Shown in pieces: positions 33,640 through 47,771 of a DNA stretch of 64,000 nucleotides. The stretch's first letter is position 1; every line of letters begins with the position of its first letter. Where the stretch lies: assembly GCA_016490735.1 (NCBI GenBank), contig JAEMWC010000040.1, forward strand, positions 189,501-253,500, in the 5' to 3' direction. The notes under the pieces were generated by a model that had not been told where the DNA came from, ran no database searches, and worked only from the letters and a program-made list of their open reading frames with translations. The stretch is from Pachyseris speciosa. Its lineage: Eukaryota; Cnidaria; Anthozoa; Scleractinia; Pachyseridae. The position numbers were made by a program, and so were the translations under genes.

Positions 33640-36600
33640 GCACGCGCTCCACACCGTGCGCACAAGTAGTACTCACAACAGCCAGTAAAAACCTCTAACT
33701 TTCAACATGCTCTTACTTGTTTTCAAACAGTGAGATCATGACCGAGAGTCAAAATCTCGGAAATCAGGAATTGATGGTACGCGCTCCACACCGTGCGTAC
33801 AAGTAGTACTCCTCACAGTTATTAAAAACAACCTACTCTTAACATTCTCTTACAAGTTTTCAAAGAGTGAGATTATGACCGACAGTCAAAATCTCGGAAA
33901 TCGGGAATTCATTAGAAGCGCTCCATACCCTGCGCACAAGTGAAAGTCACCTACTTTGAACAAGCTCTAACAAGTTTTCAAAGTTTGAGATTATAACCGA
34001 GAGTGAAAATCACGAAAATCACGAACTGTTGGGATGCACTCCACACAGTGCGCAAAAGTAGTACTCATCACACCTAGAAAAAACCACCTACCTCCAACAT
34101 CCTCTTAAAAGTTTTCAAAGAGTGAAATTATGACCGAGAGTCAAAATCTCGGAAATGACGAATTGATGGGACGCGCTCCAAAATCGTTCACACAAGTAGT
34201 ATTCATCACAGCTCGTAAAAATCACCTACTTTCAACATGCTCTCAGAAGTTTCAAGGAGTGAGGATATGAGCGAGAGTCAAAATCTTGGAAATAAGGAAT
34301 TGATGGGACGCGCTCCACACCGTCCGCACAAGATGTACTGATCCCAGCTAGTAAAAACCACCTACTTTCAACATGCTGTTACAGGTTTTCAAAGAGAGAG
34401 ATTATCAGCGTGAGTGAAAATCGGGGAAATCAGCAACTGATGGGACGCGCTCTACAGCTTGCGTGCGAATAGTACTCATCACAGCTAGTAAAAACCGGCT
34501 ACTTTTGACGTGCTCTTAAAAAGGGTGAAATTATGACCAAGAGTGAAAATCCAGGAAAGGAGGAACAGTTGGGACGCGCTCCACACCGTCCGCACAGGTA
34601 GTACTCATCACAGCTAGTAAAAATCAACTTCTTTTAAAATGGTCTTACAAGTCTTCATAGAGGGAGATTATGACCGAGAGTCAAAATTTCCGAAAGCAGG
34701 AATTAAAGAGACGCGCTCCAAAACCGTGCTCACAAGTAGTACTGAAAGAGAGAGATTATCAGCGTGGGTCAAAATAACGGAAATCAGGAATTGATAGAAC
34801 GCGCTCCACACCGTGGCCGCAAGTAGTACTCGTCAGAGCTCCTAAAAACCAGCTATTTTCAAAATGCTCTTTAGCAGTTTTCAAAGAGTGAGACTATGAC
34901 GGAGAGTCAAAATCTCGGAAATAAGGAATTCTTGGGACGCGCTTCACATCGCGCGCACAAGTAGAAAAAACCACCTACTCCTGCTCTTACAAGTTTTCAA
35001 AGAGTTTTATTATGACCGAGATTCAAAATATTGGAAATCAGGAATTGATGGGACACGCTCATCACCGTGCGTAGAAGTAGTATTCATTACAGCTAGTAAA
35101 AACCAGCTATTTCAACATGCTCTTACAATTTTTTAAATAATGAGATTATGACCAAGATTAAAAATCTCGGAAATCAGGAATTGATGGGATGCTCTCCACA
35201 CTGAGCGCAAAAGTAGCTCTCATCATAGCTAATAAAAATCAGCTACTTTCAAGATGCTCTTACAAGCTTTCAAACGAGTGAGATTATGACCGATAGTCAA
35301 AATCTCTAAAATCAGGAACTCATCGGACGCGCACCATACTGTTCGTACAAGTAGTACGTATCACTGCTAGTAAAAACCACCTACTTACAAGGTGCTCTTA
35401 CAGGTTTTCAAAGAGAGACATTATCAGCGTGAGTGAAAATCGGGGAAATCAGCAATTGATGGACGCGATCTACACCATGCGTACGAATAGTACTCATCAC
35501 AGCTAGTAAAAACCGGCTCGTTTTGACTTGCGCTTAAAAGTTTCGAAAGGATGAAATTATGACAAAGAGTGAAAATCTCGGAAAGGAGGAATAGTTGGGA
35601 CGCGCTCCACACCATCCGCACAGGTAGTACTCATCACAGCTAGTGAGAAACATCTACTTTTAAAATGGTCTTACAAGTCTACATAGAGGGCGATTATGAC
35701 CGAGAGTCAAAATTTCGGAAAGCAGGAATTGAGAGACGCGCTCCAAAACCGTGCTCTCAAGTAGTACTCATAACAGCTAGAAAAATGCACCAACTTTCAA
35801 CATGATCTTAAACGTTTTCAAAGAGGGAGATTATGACCGAGAGTCAAAATCTCGGAAATCAGCGATTGATGGGACGCTCTCCACACCGTGCGCACAACAA
35901 GCACTCATCACAGCTAGTAAAAACCACCTATTTTCAACATGCTGTTACAAGTTTTCAAGGAGTGATATTATCGCCGAGAGTCAAAATCTTGGAAATCAGG
36001 AATTGAAGGGGAAGCGCACCAAAGCGCGCGCATAAGAAGCACTCATCAGTTTTCAAGGAGTGATATTGTGACCAAGAGACAAATTCACGGAAATCAGGAA
36101 TTAATGGGACTCGCTTTATACCTTGTGCACAGGTAGTACTCATAACAGCTAGTTAAAACCACATACTTTCAACATCCTCTTGCAAATTTAAAAAAGAGTG
36201 AGAGTATAACCGAGAGTCAAAATTCTTGGGACGCGCTCCACACCGTGCGCACAAGTAGTACTCATCACAGCTAGTAAAAACCGGCTACTTTTGACGTGCT
36301 CCTACAAGTTTTCATACGGGGAAATTATGACCGAGAGTCAAAATCTCGGAAAGGAGGAATTATTGGTACGCGCTCCACAACGTGGATACAAGTTGTAGTC
36401 ATCACAGCTAGTAAAAACCACCCACGTTCAATGTCTCTTACAAGTTAGCAAAGAGTGAAATTATGACGGAGAGTCAAAATCTCGGAATTAACTTGATTGG
36501 ACGCGCTCCACACCGTGCGCACAAGTAAAACTCATCACAGCTAGTAAAAAGCACCTACTTTCAACATAGTATTGGAAGTTTTCAAAGAGTGAGATTATCA

Positions 36601-36957
36601 CTGAGAGTCAAAATCTCGGAAGTAAGAATAAGATGGGACGCGCTCCACACCATGGCTACAAGTAGTACTCATCACAGCTAGTAAAATCTACCTAATTTCA
36701 ATAAAACTCTTTTAATACTTGTAAGAACAAGTCTTAAAAGAGTTTTATTATGACCGTCAGTCAAAATCTAGGAAATCAGGAATTGATGGTAAGCGCCTAA
36801 CACCGTCCGCAGCAGTGATATTAATTACATCTTATGAAAACCAGCTACTTTCAACATGCTCTTACAAGTTTTCAAATAGTGAGATTATGACCGAGATTCA
36901 AAATTTTGGAAATCAAGAATTGATAGGATGCGCTCCACACCGTGCGCACAAGTAGTA
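33640..36957 (+). repeat. 137-bp satellite array, subfamily A, segment 3
   Basis: Regular monomers, several shortened. 34378-34740 and 35398-35765 are a related pair sharing the variants TATCAGCGTGAGTGAAAATC and GGGGAAATCAGCAA. Confidence 0.96.
36700..36749. repeat. Near-perfect hairpin inside the satellite
   Basis: AATAAAACTCTTTTAA and ACTTGT are followed after AAGA by ACAAGT and TTAAAAGAGTTTTATT. Two paired blocks with one mismatch between them give a 50-bp dyad. It looks like a small fold-back event joining two monomer fragments. Confidence 0.85.
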
Positions 36958-37132
36958 GGTCGTTTTTACTAGCTGTGATGAGTACTACTTGTGCGCACGG
37001 TGTGGAGCGCGTCCAATCAAGTTATTTCCGAGATTTTGACTCTCCGTCATAATTTCACTCTTTGCTAACTTGTAAGAGACATTGAACGTGGGTGGTTTTT
37101 ACTACCTGTGATGAGTACAACTTGTATCCACA
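36958..37132 (-). repeat. Inverted satellite patch, copy of 36382-36556
   Basis: Its reverse complement shares the rare variants GTGGATACAAGTTGT, CACCCACGTTCAATGTCTCT and AACTTGATTGG with 36382-36556. About 175 bp, roughly 0.4 kb from its source. Confidence 0.9.
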
Positions 37133-40100
37133 AGTAGCTACTAAAAACAACCTACTTTCAACAAGCTCTTAAAAGTTTTCAAGGGGCAAGATTATGACCG
37201 AAAGTCAAAACCTCCGAAATGAAGAATCGATGGGACGCGCTCCACACCTTGTGCACAAGATGTACTGATCATAGCTACTAAAAACCAACTACTTTCAACA
37301 TGCTCTTACAAGTTTTAAAGACTGACAGTATGACCAAGAGTCAAAATCTAAGAAATCAGGAATTATCGGGACGCGCTAACACACCGTGCGCACAAGTATC
37401 TCCCATTACATCTAGCAAAAACTACCTACTTTCATCATGCTCTTACAAGTTTTCAAAGAGTGACAGTATGACCAAGAGTCAAAATTTAAGAAATCAGGAT
37501 TTATCGGGACGCGCTAACACACCGTGCGCACAACTATCTCCCATTACATCTAGCAAAAACTACCTACTTTCATCATGCTCTTTCATTATGACCGATTATG
37601 ACCGATTATGACCGAGACTCAAAATTTCGGAAATGGGGAACATATGGGACGCTCTCTACAACGTGCGCACAGGTAGTACTCATTACACCTAGTAAAAATC
37701 AGCTATTGTTAACATGCTCTTACAGGTCTCCAAAGAGTGAGACTTTGATCGAGGGTAAAAATCTCGGAAATCAGAAAAGATGGAACGCGTCGCACAAGTA
37801 GTACTAGTCACAGGTATTAACAATTACCTACTTTTAACATGCGCTTCCAAGTCTTCAAAGCGTGAGAATATGACCTAGAGTCAAAATTTCGGAAATAAGG
37901 AATTCTTGGGACGCGCTCCACAACGTTCGCGCAAGTAGTACTCATCACAGCTACTAAAAACCACCTACTTTCAACACGGTCTTACAAGTTTTCAAAGAGT
38001 GAGATTATGACTGAGAGTCAAAATCTGGGATATAAGAATTACACGGGACGCGCTACACAACGTGGGCACAATTTGAACTAATAAAAGAACTAATAACAAC
38101 CACATACTTTCAACATGCTCTAACAAGTTTAAGAAAGAGTGAGAGTATAACCGAAAATCAAAATCTTGGAAATGAAGAATTGATGGGACGCACTACACAC
38201 CGTTCGCAGAAGTAGCATTCATCACAGCTAGTAAGAACCCGCTACTCTCAACACGCTCTTACAAGTTTTCAACAAGTGAGATTATGACCGAGATTCAAAA
38301 TCTCGGAAATTGCGCACACCATGCGCACAGGTAGCTCTCATCACATCTAGTAAAAACCACCTACCTTAAACATGCTCTTGCAAGCTTTCAAAAGAGTGAG
38401 ATTATGACGCATAGTCAAAATCTAGGAAATCAGGAATTGATCGGACGCGCACCATATTGTGTGTACAAGTGGCACTTATTACAGGAAGTAAAAACCAGCT
38501 ATTTACAACATGCTCTTACAGGTTTTTAAAGAGAGAGATTATGAGCCTGAGTCAAAATCGGGGAAGTCATCAATTGATGGGACGCGCTCTACACCATGCG
38601 TACGAATAGCACTCATCACAGCTAGTAAAAAAAACGTCTACTTTTGTCGTGCTCTTGCAAGTTTTCAAAGGGTGAAATAATGAGTGAGAGTCGAATCTCG
38701 CAAAAATGAGCACTTGATGGGACGCGCTACACACTGTGCGCACAAGTAGGACTCATCACAGCTAGTAAAAACCATCTTCTTTTAACATGGCCTTACAAGT
38801 GTTCAAAGAGTGAGATTATGACCCAGAGTGAAAATCGGGGATATCAGGAATTGATGGGAAACGCTACAAAACCATGGTCACAAGTAGTACTCATCACAGA
38901 AACCATGCTCACAAGTAGTACTCATCACAGCTGGTAAAATGCATCTCTTTTCAAAATCCTCTTCTAAGTTTTCAAATAGTGAGATTATTACCGAGATTCA
39001 AAATCTTGGAGATCAGGAATTGATTGGTATGCGCCGCACACCGTGTGCACAAGAAGCTCTCATAATAGCTTGTAAAAACAACCTACTTTCAACATGCTGT
39101 TACAAGTTTTCAAGGAGTGAGATTATGACCAAGTGTCAAAATCACGGAAATCAGGATTTGATGGGACACGATCCATACCGTGCGCACGAGTAGTACTCAT
39201 TACGGCTAGTTTAAACTACCTACTTTCATGATATTCTTTCAAGCTTTCCAAGAGTAACATTATGACCGAGACTCAAAATCTCGGAAACTAGGAATTGATG
39301 GGACGCCCTCCACACCGTGCTCACAGGTAGTACTCATCACACCTAGTAACCCCCCCCCCTTTTTTTTTTTTTAACATGCTCTCAAAGGTTCCCAAAGAGT
39401 GGGATTATGACCAAAAGTCAAAACCTCGGAAATCAGGAATTGATGGGACGGGCTCCACACTGAGCGAACAAGTAGGACTCATCACAGCTTGTAAAAACCA
39501 TCTAGTTTTAACATGCTCTTGCAGGTCTCCAAAGCGGGAGATTATCGCTGAGAGTCGAAATCTCAGAAATCAGGAATTCATGGGACGACTTACACACCGC
39601 GCGCACAACTACTACTCGTCACAGCAAGTAAAAGTCAGCAACTGTCAACACGCTCTTACAGGTTTTCAAAGAGAGAAGTTATGAGCGTGATTCGAAACCG
39701 CGGAAATCGGGAATTGATGGATCGCCCTACACACCGTGGCCACAAGCAGAACTCGTCACAGCTAGTAAAAACCACATACTTTCAACATGGTCTTAGAACT
39801 TTTCAAAGAGTGAGATTATGACAGAGAGTCAAAATCTCGGAAATAAGGATTAGATGGGACGCTCTCCTCACCGTGGGTATAAGTAGTACTCTTCACAGTT
39901 AGTAAAAAACCACCTATTATCAACATGCTTTTCCAAGTTTTCAAAGAAGGAGATTATGATTGAGAGTAAAAATCTTGAAAATAAGGATTTGATGAGAGGC
40001 TCTCGTCACCTTGCGCGCAAGTAGCACTCACCTCAGCAACTAAAAACCAGCTGGCGACTGAGAGTCAAAATCTCGGAAATAAGGAATTGTTGGGACGCGC

Positions 40101-41682
40101 TCCCCAGCGTCCGCACAAGTAGCACTCATCACATCTAGTAGAAATACATTACAGCTAGTAAAACCACCTACTTTCACATGCTCTTAAAAGTTATCAACGA
40201 GTGAGATTATACCAAAGACGCAAAATCTCGGAAGTAAGAACTGATAGGATGCGCTCCACACCGTGCCTACAAGTAGTACTCATCACAGCAAGTAAAGATA
40301 CCTACTTTCAAGATGCTCTTACAAGTTATCAAAGAGTGAGATTATGCCGGAGAGTCAAAACCACGGAAATGAGCAATTGATGGGACGCGGTGAACACCGT
40401 GCGCGCAAGTGGGACTCATCACAGCTCGTAAAAACAACCTACTTTCAACAAGCTCTTACAAGTTTTAAAAGAGCGAGATTATGACTAAGAGTCAAAATCT
40501 CGGAAATCAATAATTTATAGAACGAGCTCCACACGGAAAAATAGTACTCATCAACAGCTAGCAAAAAACCAGGTATATTCAACGTGCCCTCACAAGTGTT
40601 CAAAGAGCGAGATTATGACCGAGACTCAAAATATCGGAAATCACGAATATATGGGACGGGCTCCACACCGTGCGCTCAAGTAGTACTAATCAGAGCTAGT
40701 AACAACCACCTACTTTCAACAAGCTCTTAAAAGTTTTCACAAGAGTGAGATTGTGACCGACAGTCAAAATCACAGAAATCAGAAATCGATGGGACGCGCT
40801 CCGCAACGTGCTCAGAAGTAGTACGTATCCGAGCTAATAAAAACCACCTACTTTCAACATGCTCTTACACGTTTTCAAAGAGTGAAATTATGACCGAGAG
40901 TTAAAATCTCGAAAAAAAATGGTTGGGACACGATACACCCCGTACGGTAAAGTAGTACTCATAACAGCTAGTAAAAATCAGCTACATTCTTCATGCTCTT
41001 GCTACTTTTCAAAGAGTGAAATTGTGACCGACATTCAAAATCACGGAATTCATGAATCGATGGGCGCACTCCACACTCGTCCCTGCCAGTAAAAAAGCAA
41101 CTAATTTAAACATGCTCTTACAAGATTAAGAACAGTGAAATTATGACCGAAAGTCAAAATCTCGGAAATAAGGAATTGAGGGGACGCGCTCCACACCGTG
41201 CCCTCAGAGTAGCGCTCATCATACCTTGTAGGAACCAACTACTTTCAACATGCTCTTACAAGCTTTCAAACAGGGAGATTACTACCGAGATTCAAAATCT
41301 TGAAAATAAGGAATTTATCGTAACCGCTCCACACCGTGCGCAGAAGTAGTACTCTTGACAGCTAGTAAAAACCAGCTACTTTAATCATGTTCTTACATTT
41401 TTTCACATAGTCAAACTATGACCGAGAGTCAAAATGTCGGTGATCAGGAATTGATGCAACGCGCTCCGCACCGTGCGCACCAGTAGTACTCATTACAGCT
41501 AGTAAAAACCACGTACTTTCATAATGCTCTGTCAAGTTTTTAAAGAGTAACATTATGATGGAGAGTCAAGATCTCGGAGATCAGGAATTCATGGCGTGCG
41601 CTCCAGACCGTGGGCACAATTAGTACAAACCAAAGCTAGTAAAAATAACCTAGTTACAGCATGCTCTTACATGTTTTAAAAT
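37133..41682 (+). repeat. 137-bp satellite array, subfamily A, segment 4
   Basis: Contains a recent duplication of one monomer (about 37298-37436 and 37437-37577, sharing ATCGGGACGCGCTAACACAC), a triplicated 10-mer ATTATGACCG at 37585-37614, and a C/T homopolymer tract at 39350-39372. Ends at the switch to inverted subfamily B. Confidence 0.96.
39350..39372. repeat. C10 T13 homopolymer tract replacing part of a monomer
   Basis: Ten C then thirteen T sit where a normal monomer reads AAAACCACCTACTTTC. Either slippage expansion or a sequencing or assembly fault. Confidence 0.9.
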
Positions 41683-44600
41683 GTGCGCACAGTGTGGAGA
41701 GCGTCCCATCAATTCCTCACTTGGGAGAGTTTTACTCTCAGTCATAATCTCACTCTTTTAAAATTTCTAAGACCCTGTTGAAATTAAGTAGTTTTTACTA
41801 CTTGATATGAATACTTCTTGTGCGCATGGTGAGGAGCGCGTCCCATCATTAACTGATTTCCGAGAGTTTTACACTCCATCATTATCTCACTCCTTTAAGA
41901 CTTGTGAGAGCCTGTAATAAGTTAGTGCTCTTAATTTGCTGTGATGAGTACTACTTGTGCGCACAGTGTGGAGCGCGTCTAATGAATTGCTGATTTGCGA
42001 GAGTTTGGCTCTCGGTCGTAATCTCAAATTTTTAAAAATTGTAAGAGCGTGTTGAAATTAAGTGATTTTTACTATCTCTGATGAGTACTACTTGTGCGCA
42101 CAGTGTTGATCACGTCATATAAATTCCTGATTGCCGAGAATTTGACTCTCGCTCATAATCTGACTTTCTTAAAACTCGTAAGACCATGTTGAAATTATGT
42201 ATTTTTCACTAGATGAGATTAGTACTACTTGTGCGTACGATGTGCAGCGCGTCGATCAATTCCTGCATTGCGAGAGTTACACTCTCAGTCACCATTTCAC
42301 TTATTTAAAACTCGTAAGAGCCTGTTGTAAATTAGTGGTTTTTACAAGCTGAGATAAATACTAGCTTTGTGGGGAAGTGTTGGAGCGCATTGCATCATCC
42401 TGAATTGGAAGAATTTGACTCTCGGTCAACATCTCACTCATTTAAAACTTGTGAGAGCCTGTTGTAAGTTAGTGGTTTTTACTAGCTGTGACAAGTCCTA
42501 CTGATGCTCACGTTGAGATCGTCCCATCAATTCCTGATTTGCGAGAGTTAGACTCTGGGTCATGATCTCACTCTTTTGAAACTGCTAAGAGCATGTTAAA
42601 AGTTAGTTATTTTTACTAGCTAATTCCTGATTTTCAAGATTTTGACTCTTGGTCATAATCTCACATTTTAAAACTGGTAACACCATTTTGAAATTTTATG
42701 GTTTTTACTAGCTGCGCACGGTGTGGAGCGCGTTCCATGAATTCCTGATTTACGATAGTTTGTCTCTCGGTCATACTCTCACTCATTTAAAACTTGTGAG
42801 AGCATGTTGTAAATTAGTGGTTTTTACTAGATTGGATAAGTACTAATTGTGCGCACGGTGTGGAGCTCGTCCCATCAATTCCTGATTTGCGATAGTTTGA
42901 CTCTCGGTCATAATCCCAATCTTTTAAAATTTTGTAAGAGCATGTTAAAAGTTAGTGGTTTTTACTGGCTCTGATGAGTACTACTTGTGCATACGGTGTG
43001 CAGCACGGGCCATGAATTCCTAATTTACGTGTGTTTGACACTTGTAAGAGCATGTTGAAGGTAAATGGTTTTAACTAGCTGTGATGAGTACTTCTTGTAC
43101 GCACGGTGTGGAGAACGTTCCATCAATTCCTGATTTGCGAGAGTTAGACTCTCGGTCTCAAGGTAGACTCTCGGTCATGGTCTTTCAACACTTCTAAGAG
43201 CATGTTGAAAGTAAGTTGTTTTTACTGCCTGTGATGAGTACAACTTTTACGTACGGTGGGTTGCGCGTCCCATCAATTCCTGATTTGCGAGAGTCTTACT
43301 CTCGGTCGTAATCTCACTCTCTTAACAAAAGTAAGAGCTTGTTGAACGTTACTGGTTTTTACTAGCTGAGATAAGTATAGCTCTTTCGCACGGCGTGGAC
43401 CTTTTTCCATCAATTCCTTATTTGCAAGAATTTGACTCTCGGTCATAATATGACTCTTTTAAAGCTTGTAAGAACATGATTAAGTAAGTGGTTTTTACTA
43501 GTTTTGATGACTACTACTTTTTTACCCGGTGTGGAGGGCGTCCCATCAATTCCTGACTTGCAAAAGTTTTCCTCTCGGCCATAACCTCACTCTTATAAAA
43601 TTTGTAACACCATGTTGAAATTATGTGGTTTTTACTAGCTGATATGAGCTGATATGCGCACGCTGCGCATCCCATCAATTCCTGAGTTGCGAAAGTTTGA
43701 CTCTCGGTCATCATCTCAGTCATTTAAAAGTTATGAGAGCCTGCTGTAAGTTAGTGGTTTTTACTAGCTGTGATGAGCGCTACTTGTGCACGCGGAGAGA
43801 AGTGCGTCCCATCAATTCCTGATTTACAAATGCATGACTCTCTGTTCCCTTATTAAAAGAGAGAGAGAGCCTGTTGTAACTTAGCGGTTTTCACTAGCTG
43901 TGATGAGTACTACTTGTGCGCTAGGTGTTGAGCGCGTCCAATCAATTCCTGATTGACGAGAGTTTGACTCTCGGTCATAATCTGACTTCTTTAAAACATG
44001 TAAGACCATGTTAAAATTATGCGGTTTTTACTAGATGAGAGGAGTACTACTTGTGCCCACGGTGTGGAGCTCGTCGCACCAATTCCTGAATTGCGAGGGT
44101 TTGACTGTCGGTCATCATCTCTCTCATTTAAAACTCGTAAGAGCCTGTTGGTTTTTACTAGCTGTGATATCTCACTCATTTAGAACTTGTCACAGCCTGT
44201 TGTAAGTTAGTGGTTTCTACTAGCTGTGATGAGTACTACTTGTGCGTACTGTGTGGAGCGCCTCCCATCAATTCCTGATTTGCGGGAGTTTGACTGTCGG
44301 TCATAATCTCACTCATTTCAAACTTGTGAGTACAAAGTTAGAAGTTTTTACTAGTTGTGATAAGTACTACTGGAGCGCAAGGTGTGGAGCGCGACCGATC
44401 AATTCGTGATTTGGGAGAGTTTGACTCTCGGTCATAATCTCAATCTTGTTACAGTTGTAAAAGAATGTTAAAGGTAAGTGTTTTTTTACTAGCTGTGATG
44501 AGTGCTACTTGTGCGCATAGTGTAGAGCGCGTCCCATCAATTCCTAATTTGTGAGGGTTTGACTCTGCGTTATACTCTCATTTTTTTTTAAAACTTGTAA

Positions 44601-46008
44601 GACCATGTTAAATTAAGTGGTTTGTACTAGCTATAATGAGTACTGGTTTTGCGCATGGTTTGGAGTGCCTCCGATCAATTTCTTGTTTGCGAGAGTTTGA
44701 CTCTTTGTCATCCTCTCACTCATTTAGAACTTGTGAGACCATATTAAAACTTCGTGATTTATACTTTCTTTAATGAGTACTACTTGTGCAGACAGTGTGG
44801 AGCGCGTACCATCAATTCCTGATTTGCGAGGGTTTGAATCTCGGTTTAAACCTCATTCTTTTAAAACATGTAAGAGCGTGCTCATTAAATCCTGTTTTGC
44901 GAGAGATTGACTCTCGGTCTTCATTTCACTCATTTAAAACTTTTGAGCGCCTTTTTTAAATTAGGTGGTACGCACAAGTAGTACTCAAGTACTACTTGTG
45001 CGTACGGTGTAGAACGCGTCTCATCAATTCCTGAATTGCGAGAGTTTGACTCTCGCTCATAATCTCCCGTTTTGAAACTGGTAAGAATATGATGAAATTG
45101 CTTTTAACTAGCTGTTTTGAGTACTACTTGTGCGTACGGTGTGGAACGCGTCTCATCAATTTCCGAATTGCGAGAGTTTGACTCTCGGTCATAATCTCAC
45201 GTTTTGAAACTGGTAAGAATATGATAAAATTAAGTGGTTTTTACTAGTTATGATGAGTATTACTTGCGCGCACAGTGTGGAGGGCGCCCCAGCAATTCCT
45301 GACTTGCGAGAGTTTTACTCTCGGTCATAGTCTTACTCTTTCAAAATTTCGAAGACCATGTTGAAATTAAGTGGTTTTTACTATCTGAGATGAGTACTTC
45401 TTGTTCGCACGGTGTGGAGAGCGTCCCATCAATAACTGATTTTTGAGATTTTGACTCTCCTTCATCATCTCATTCATTTAAAACTTGTGAGAGCCTGTTG
45501 TAAGTTACAGGTCTTTACTAGCTGTAATGAGTACTCCTTGTGCGCACAGTGTGGAGCGCGTCACATTAATTCCTGATTTGCGAGAGTTTGACTCTCGGTC
45601 ATAATCTCAATCATTTAAAACTTGTAAGGGCGTGTTGAAAATAGATGATTTCTACTATCTCTGATGGTACTACTTGTGCGCACAGTGTGGAGCGCGTCCA
45701 ATCAATTCCTGATTGCCGAGAGTTTGAGGTCATAATCTGACTTTTTTAAAACCTGTAAGACCATGTTGAAATTATGTGGTTTCTACTTGCTGAGATGAGT
45801 ACGCCTGGTGCGCACGATATCGAGCGCGTCCCATCAATTCCCGAATTGCGAGAGTTTGACTCTTTGTCATCATTTTACTCATTTAAAATTCGTGAGAGGC
45901 TATTGTAATTTAGTGATTTTTACTAGCTGTGATAAGTACTACTTGTGCGCACGGTGTGAGGCGCTTCCCATCAATTCCTCATTTGCGACAGTTTGACTCT
46001 CGGTCATA
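41683..46008 (-). repeat. 137-bp satellite array, subfamily B, segment 1 (inverted)
   Basis: Monomers now read on the minus strand. Relative to A, the B consensus has CCACTAACTTTCAAC in place of CCACCTACTTTCAAC, TTTTAAAAG in place of TTTTCAAAG, and AAACTCTCGCAAAT in place of AAAATCTCGGAAAT. Length is still about 137 bp. A recently duplicated pair lies at 44988-45121 and 45122-45250. Confidence 0.96.
44968..45005. repeat. Perfect 18-bp palindrome with 2-bp spacer
   Basis: GTACGCACAAGTAGTACT, spacer CA, then AGTACTACTTGTGCGTAC. It joins a short plus-oriented monomer fragment to a minus-oriented one, a miniature fold-back. Confidence 0.95.
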
Positions 46009-46014
46009 AATACA

Positions 46015-47730
46015 TTGAAAAGTCAAAAGTAAAATATTATAATCAATATGCCAAGAAACTGGCAGCCAGTGCAGCTCGTAAAGCGCCAGTGTAATGTGAT
46101 AAAACTTTCCGATACCACAAATAAGTCTTGCTGCTGCATTTTGTACACGCTGTAATTTCGAAATCTCCTTTGGTAAGCGAAACAATAAACCATTACAATA
46201 ATCAAGACGGCTTGTTATAAAAGCGTGAGCCAAGGTAATTAAAGAATCCCTAGATCGGTATTTCTTAATACGTTTCAAGTTATGTAAATGATAAAATGCC
46301 GCATTACAAGCCTTGTTAATATGATCAGTCATGCTTAAATTGCTGTCAAAGCACGACCTTGGTTTTTAACACATGGGCTTGGACTAATACGATTATTGCC
46401 CACAGTAATGGAACACGAATCTCGATTATCAAGCTGTTGTCGCGTACCGACCAACAAAAACTCGGTTTTATCATCATTGATCATCAACCGATCTTGAATC
46501 ATCCATTTCCTCACCGCGTCAATGCACTTTTCCATTGCTTGTATAGCATTACCTTGAGCAGTGTTGCAGAGTGGTTTGAAACTCAGATACAGCTCCGTAT
46601 CGTCCGCGAAACAATGAGCATTAGGAAGATAATGTTCCATGATCTTAAACAGCTTCGACGCATATATTATGAATAGCAGAGGCCCTAAACATGAGCCTTG
46701 AGGTACTCCACAGTTCAAGTCAAAAGGACGAGAAAGAACGCCATGTACAGAAACGCGCTGACTTCTATCAGACAAGTACGATCAGAGCAGTCCCACGTAT
46801 GCCAACCTCGTCAGATAGCCTCTCTAATAGTATTTGATGATCAGCGGTGTCAAAGGCAGCACTCAGATCCAATAAAATTAACAAAGTGACGTGTTGAGAG
46901 TTCATCGTTAACAAAATATCGTTCATCATCTTGATAAGTGCAGTTCAGTGCTATGTTATTTCCTATAAGAAGATTGAAACGCAGGAAAGATAGCATTTGA
47001 AACCATGTGATCGTAAACTTGATTAAAAACGACTTTTTCAGTCAACTTGGATACGTATTGCAAGTTACTAACTCGTCTGTTATTTTTGTACAGGAAATCC
47101 AATCCAGGTTTCTTCAAGATAGGATTAATAAGCCCACATTTCCAATCATCCGCAAATTCTCCAGAATTAAGAGACAGGTTGATCATTTTAGTAATGACTG
47201 GTAATAGCACATCAACAGAGCTGATTACCATACATCGGATCAAACATACAGCTCTTCTTCGGAGAGCAGCCAATCAGCTTACTGACTGCACTTTCAGTTA
47301 AAGGGATAAAGTTGTCCAGTATTCTTGTTGGTAACGTTTTCACATAATCAAAATGCGAATCATGCAGACAATCAGCTAGTCTATCCAATCTGATATGGAT
47401 GGCGTCAATCTTTTCAACAAAGAAGCTACCCATTTCATTGGCTAAAACCAGCTTGTCACTAATTGGTGGGAAAGGTACTTCATGACCTTGATTTAGCAAC
47501 CTCTTTGTTGCTGAGAATAGCTTCCTTTGATTGGAGCCATTTTCAACAATAAAATCTGAGTAAAACTTACAACTGGCTTCATTCATCAGGTAGGTTGTAA
47601 AGTTCCTCTTCATTTTAAATTCAAGCAAATCACGGACACATCGAGATCGACGCAATTTTGTTTCAGCTCTCCGTCTTTCCCTCCTTGATTCCCTAAAATC
47701 TTCACTAAACCAAGGTACCAAAGCCCTCAC
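46015..47730 (-). pseudogene. LINE reverse transcriptase region
   Basis: The region between endonuclease and RT (47730-47212) begins ALVPWFSEDFRESRRERRRA. RT motifs follow in shifting frames: VDVLLPVITKMINLSLNSG and ILKKPGLDFLYKNNRRVSNL (47273-46956); LLILLDLSAAFDTADH near 46833-46885 (motif A); CGVPQGSCLGPLLFIIYASK and HCFADDTELYLSF (motif C) at 46775-46335; then the C-terminal part RLDYCNGLLFRLPKE, KLQRVQNAAARLICG and LYELHWLPV (46332-46015). This order and wording is typical of the CR1/L2 groups. Several frameshifts and at least one tandem stop make it inactive. Confidence 0.85.
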
Positions 47731-47732
47731 TG

Positions 47733-47734
47733 TG

Positions 47735-47770
<36 letters not shown>
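47733..47770. repeat. (AAT)n microsatellite, tail of the SINE
   Basis: About 12 AAT units forming the 3' tail of the minus-strand SINE. Confidence 0.92.
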
Positions 47771-47771
<1 letters not shown>

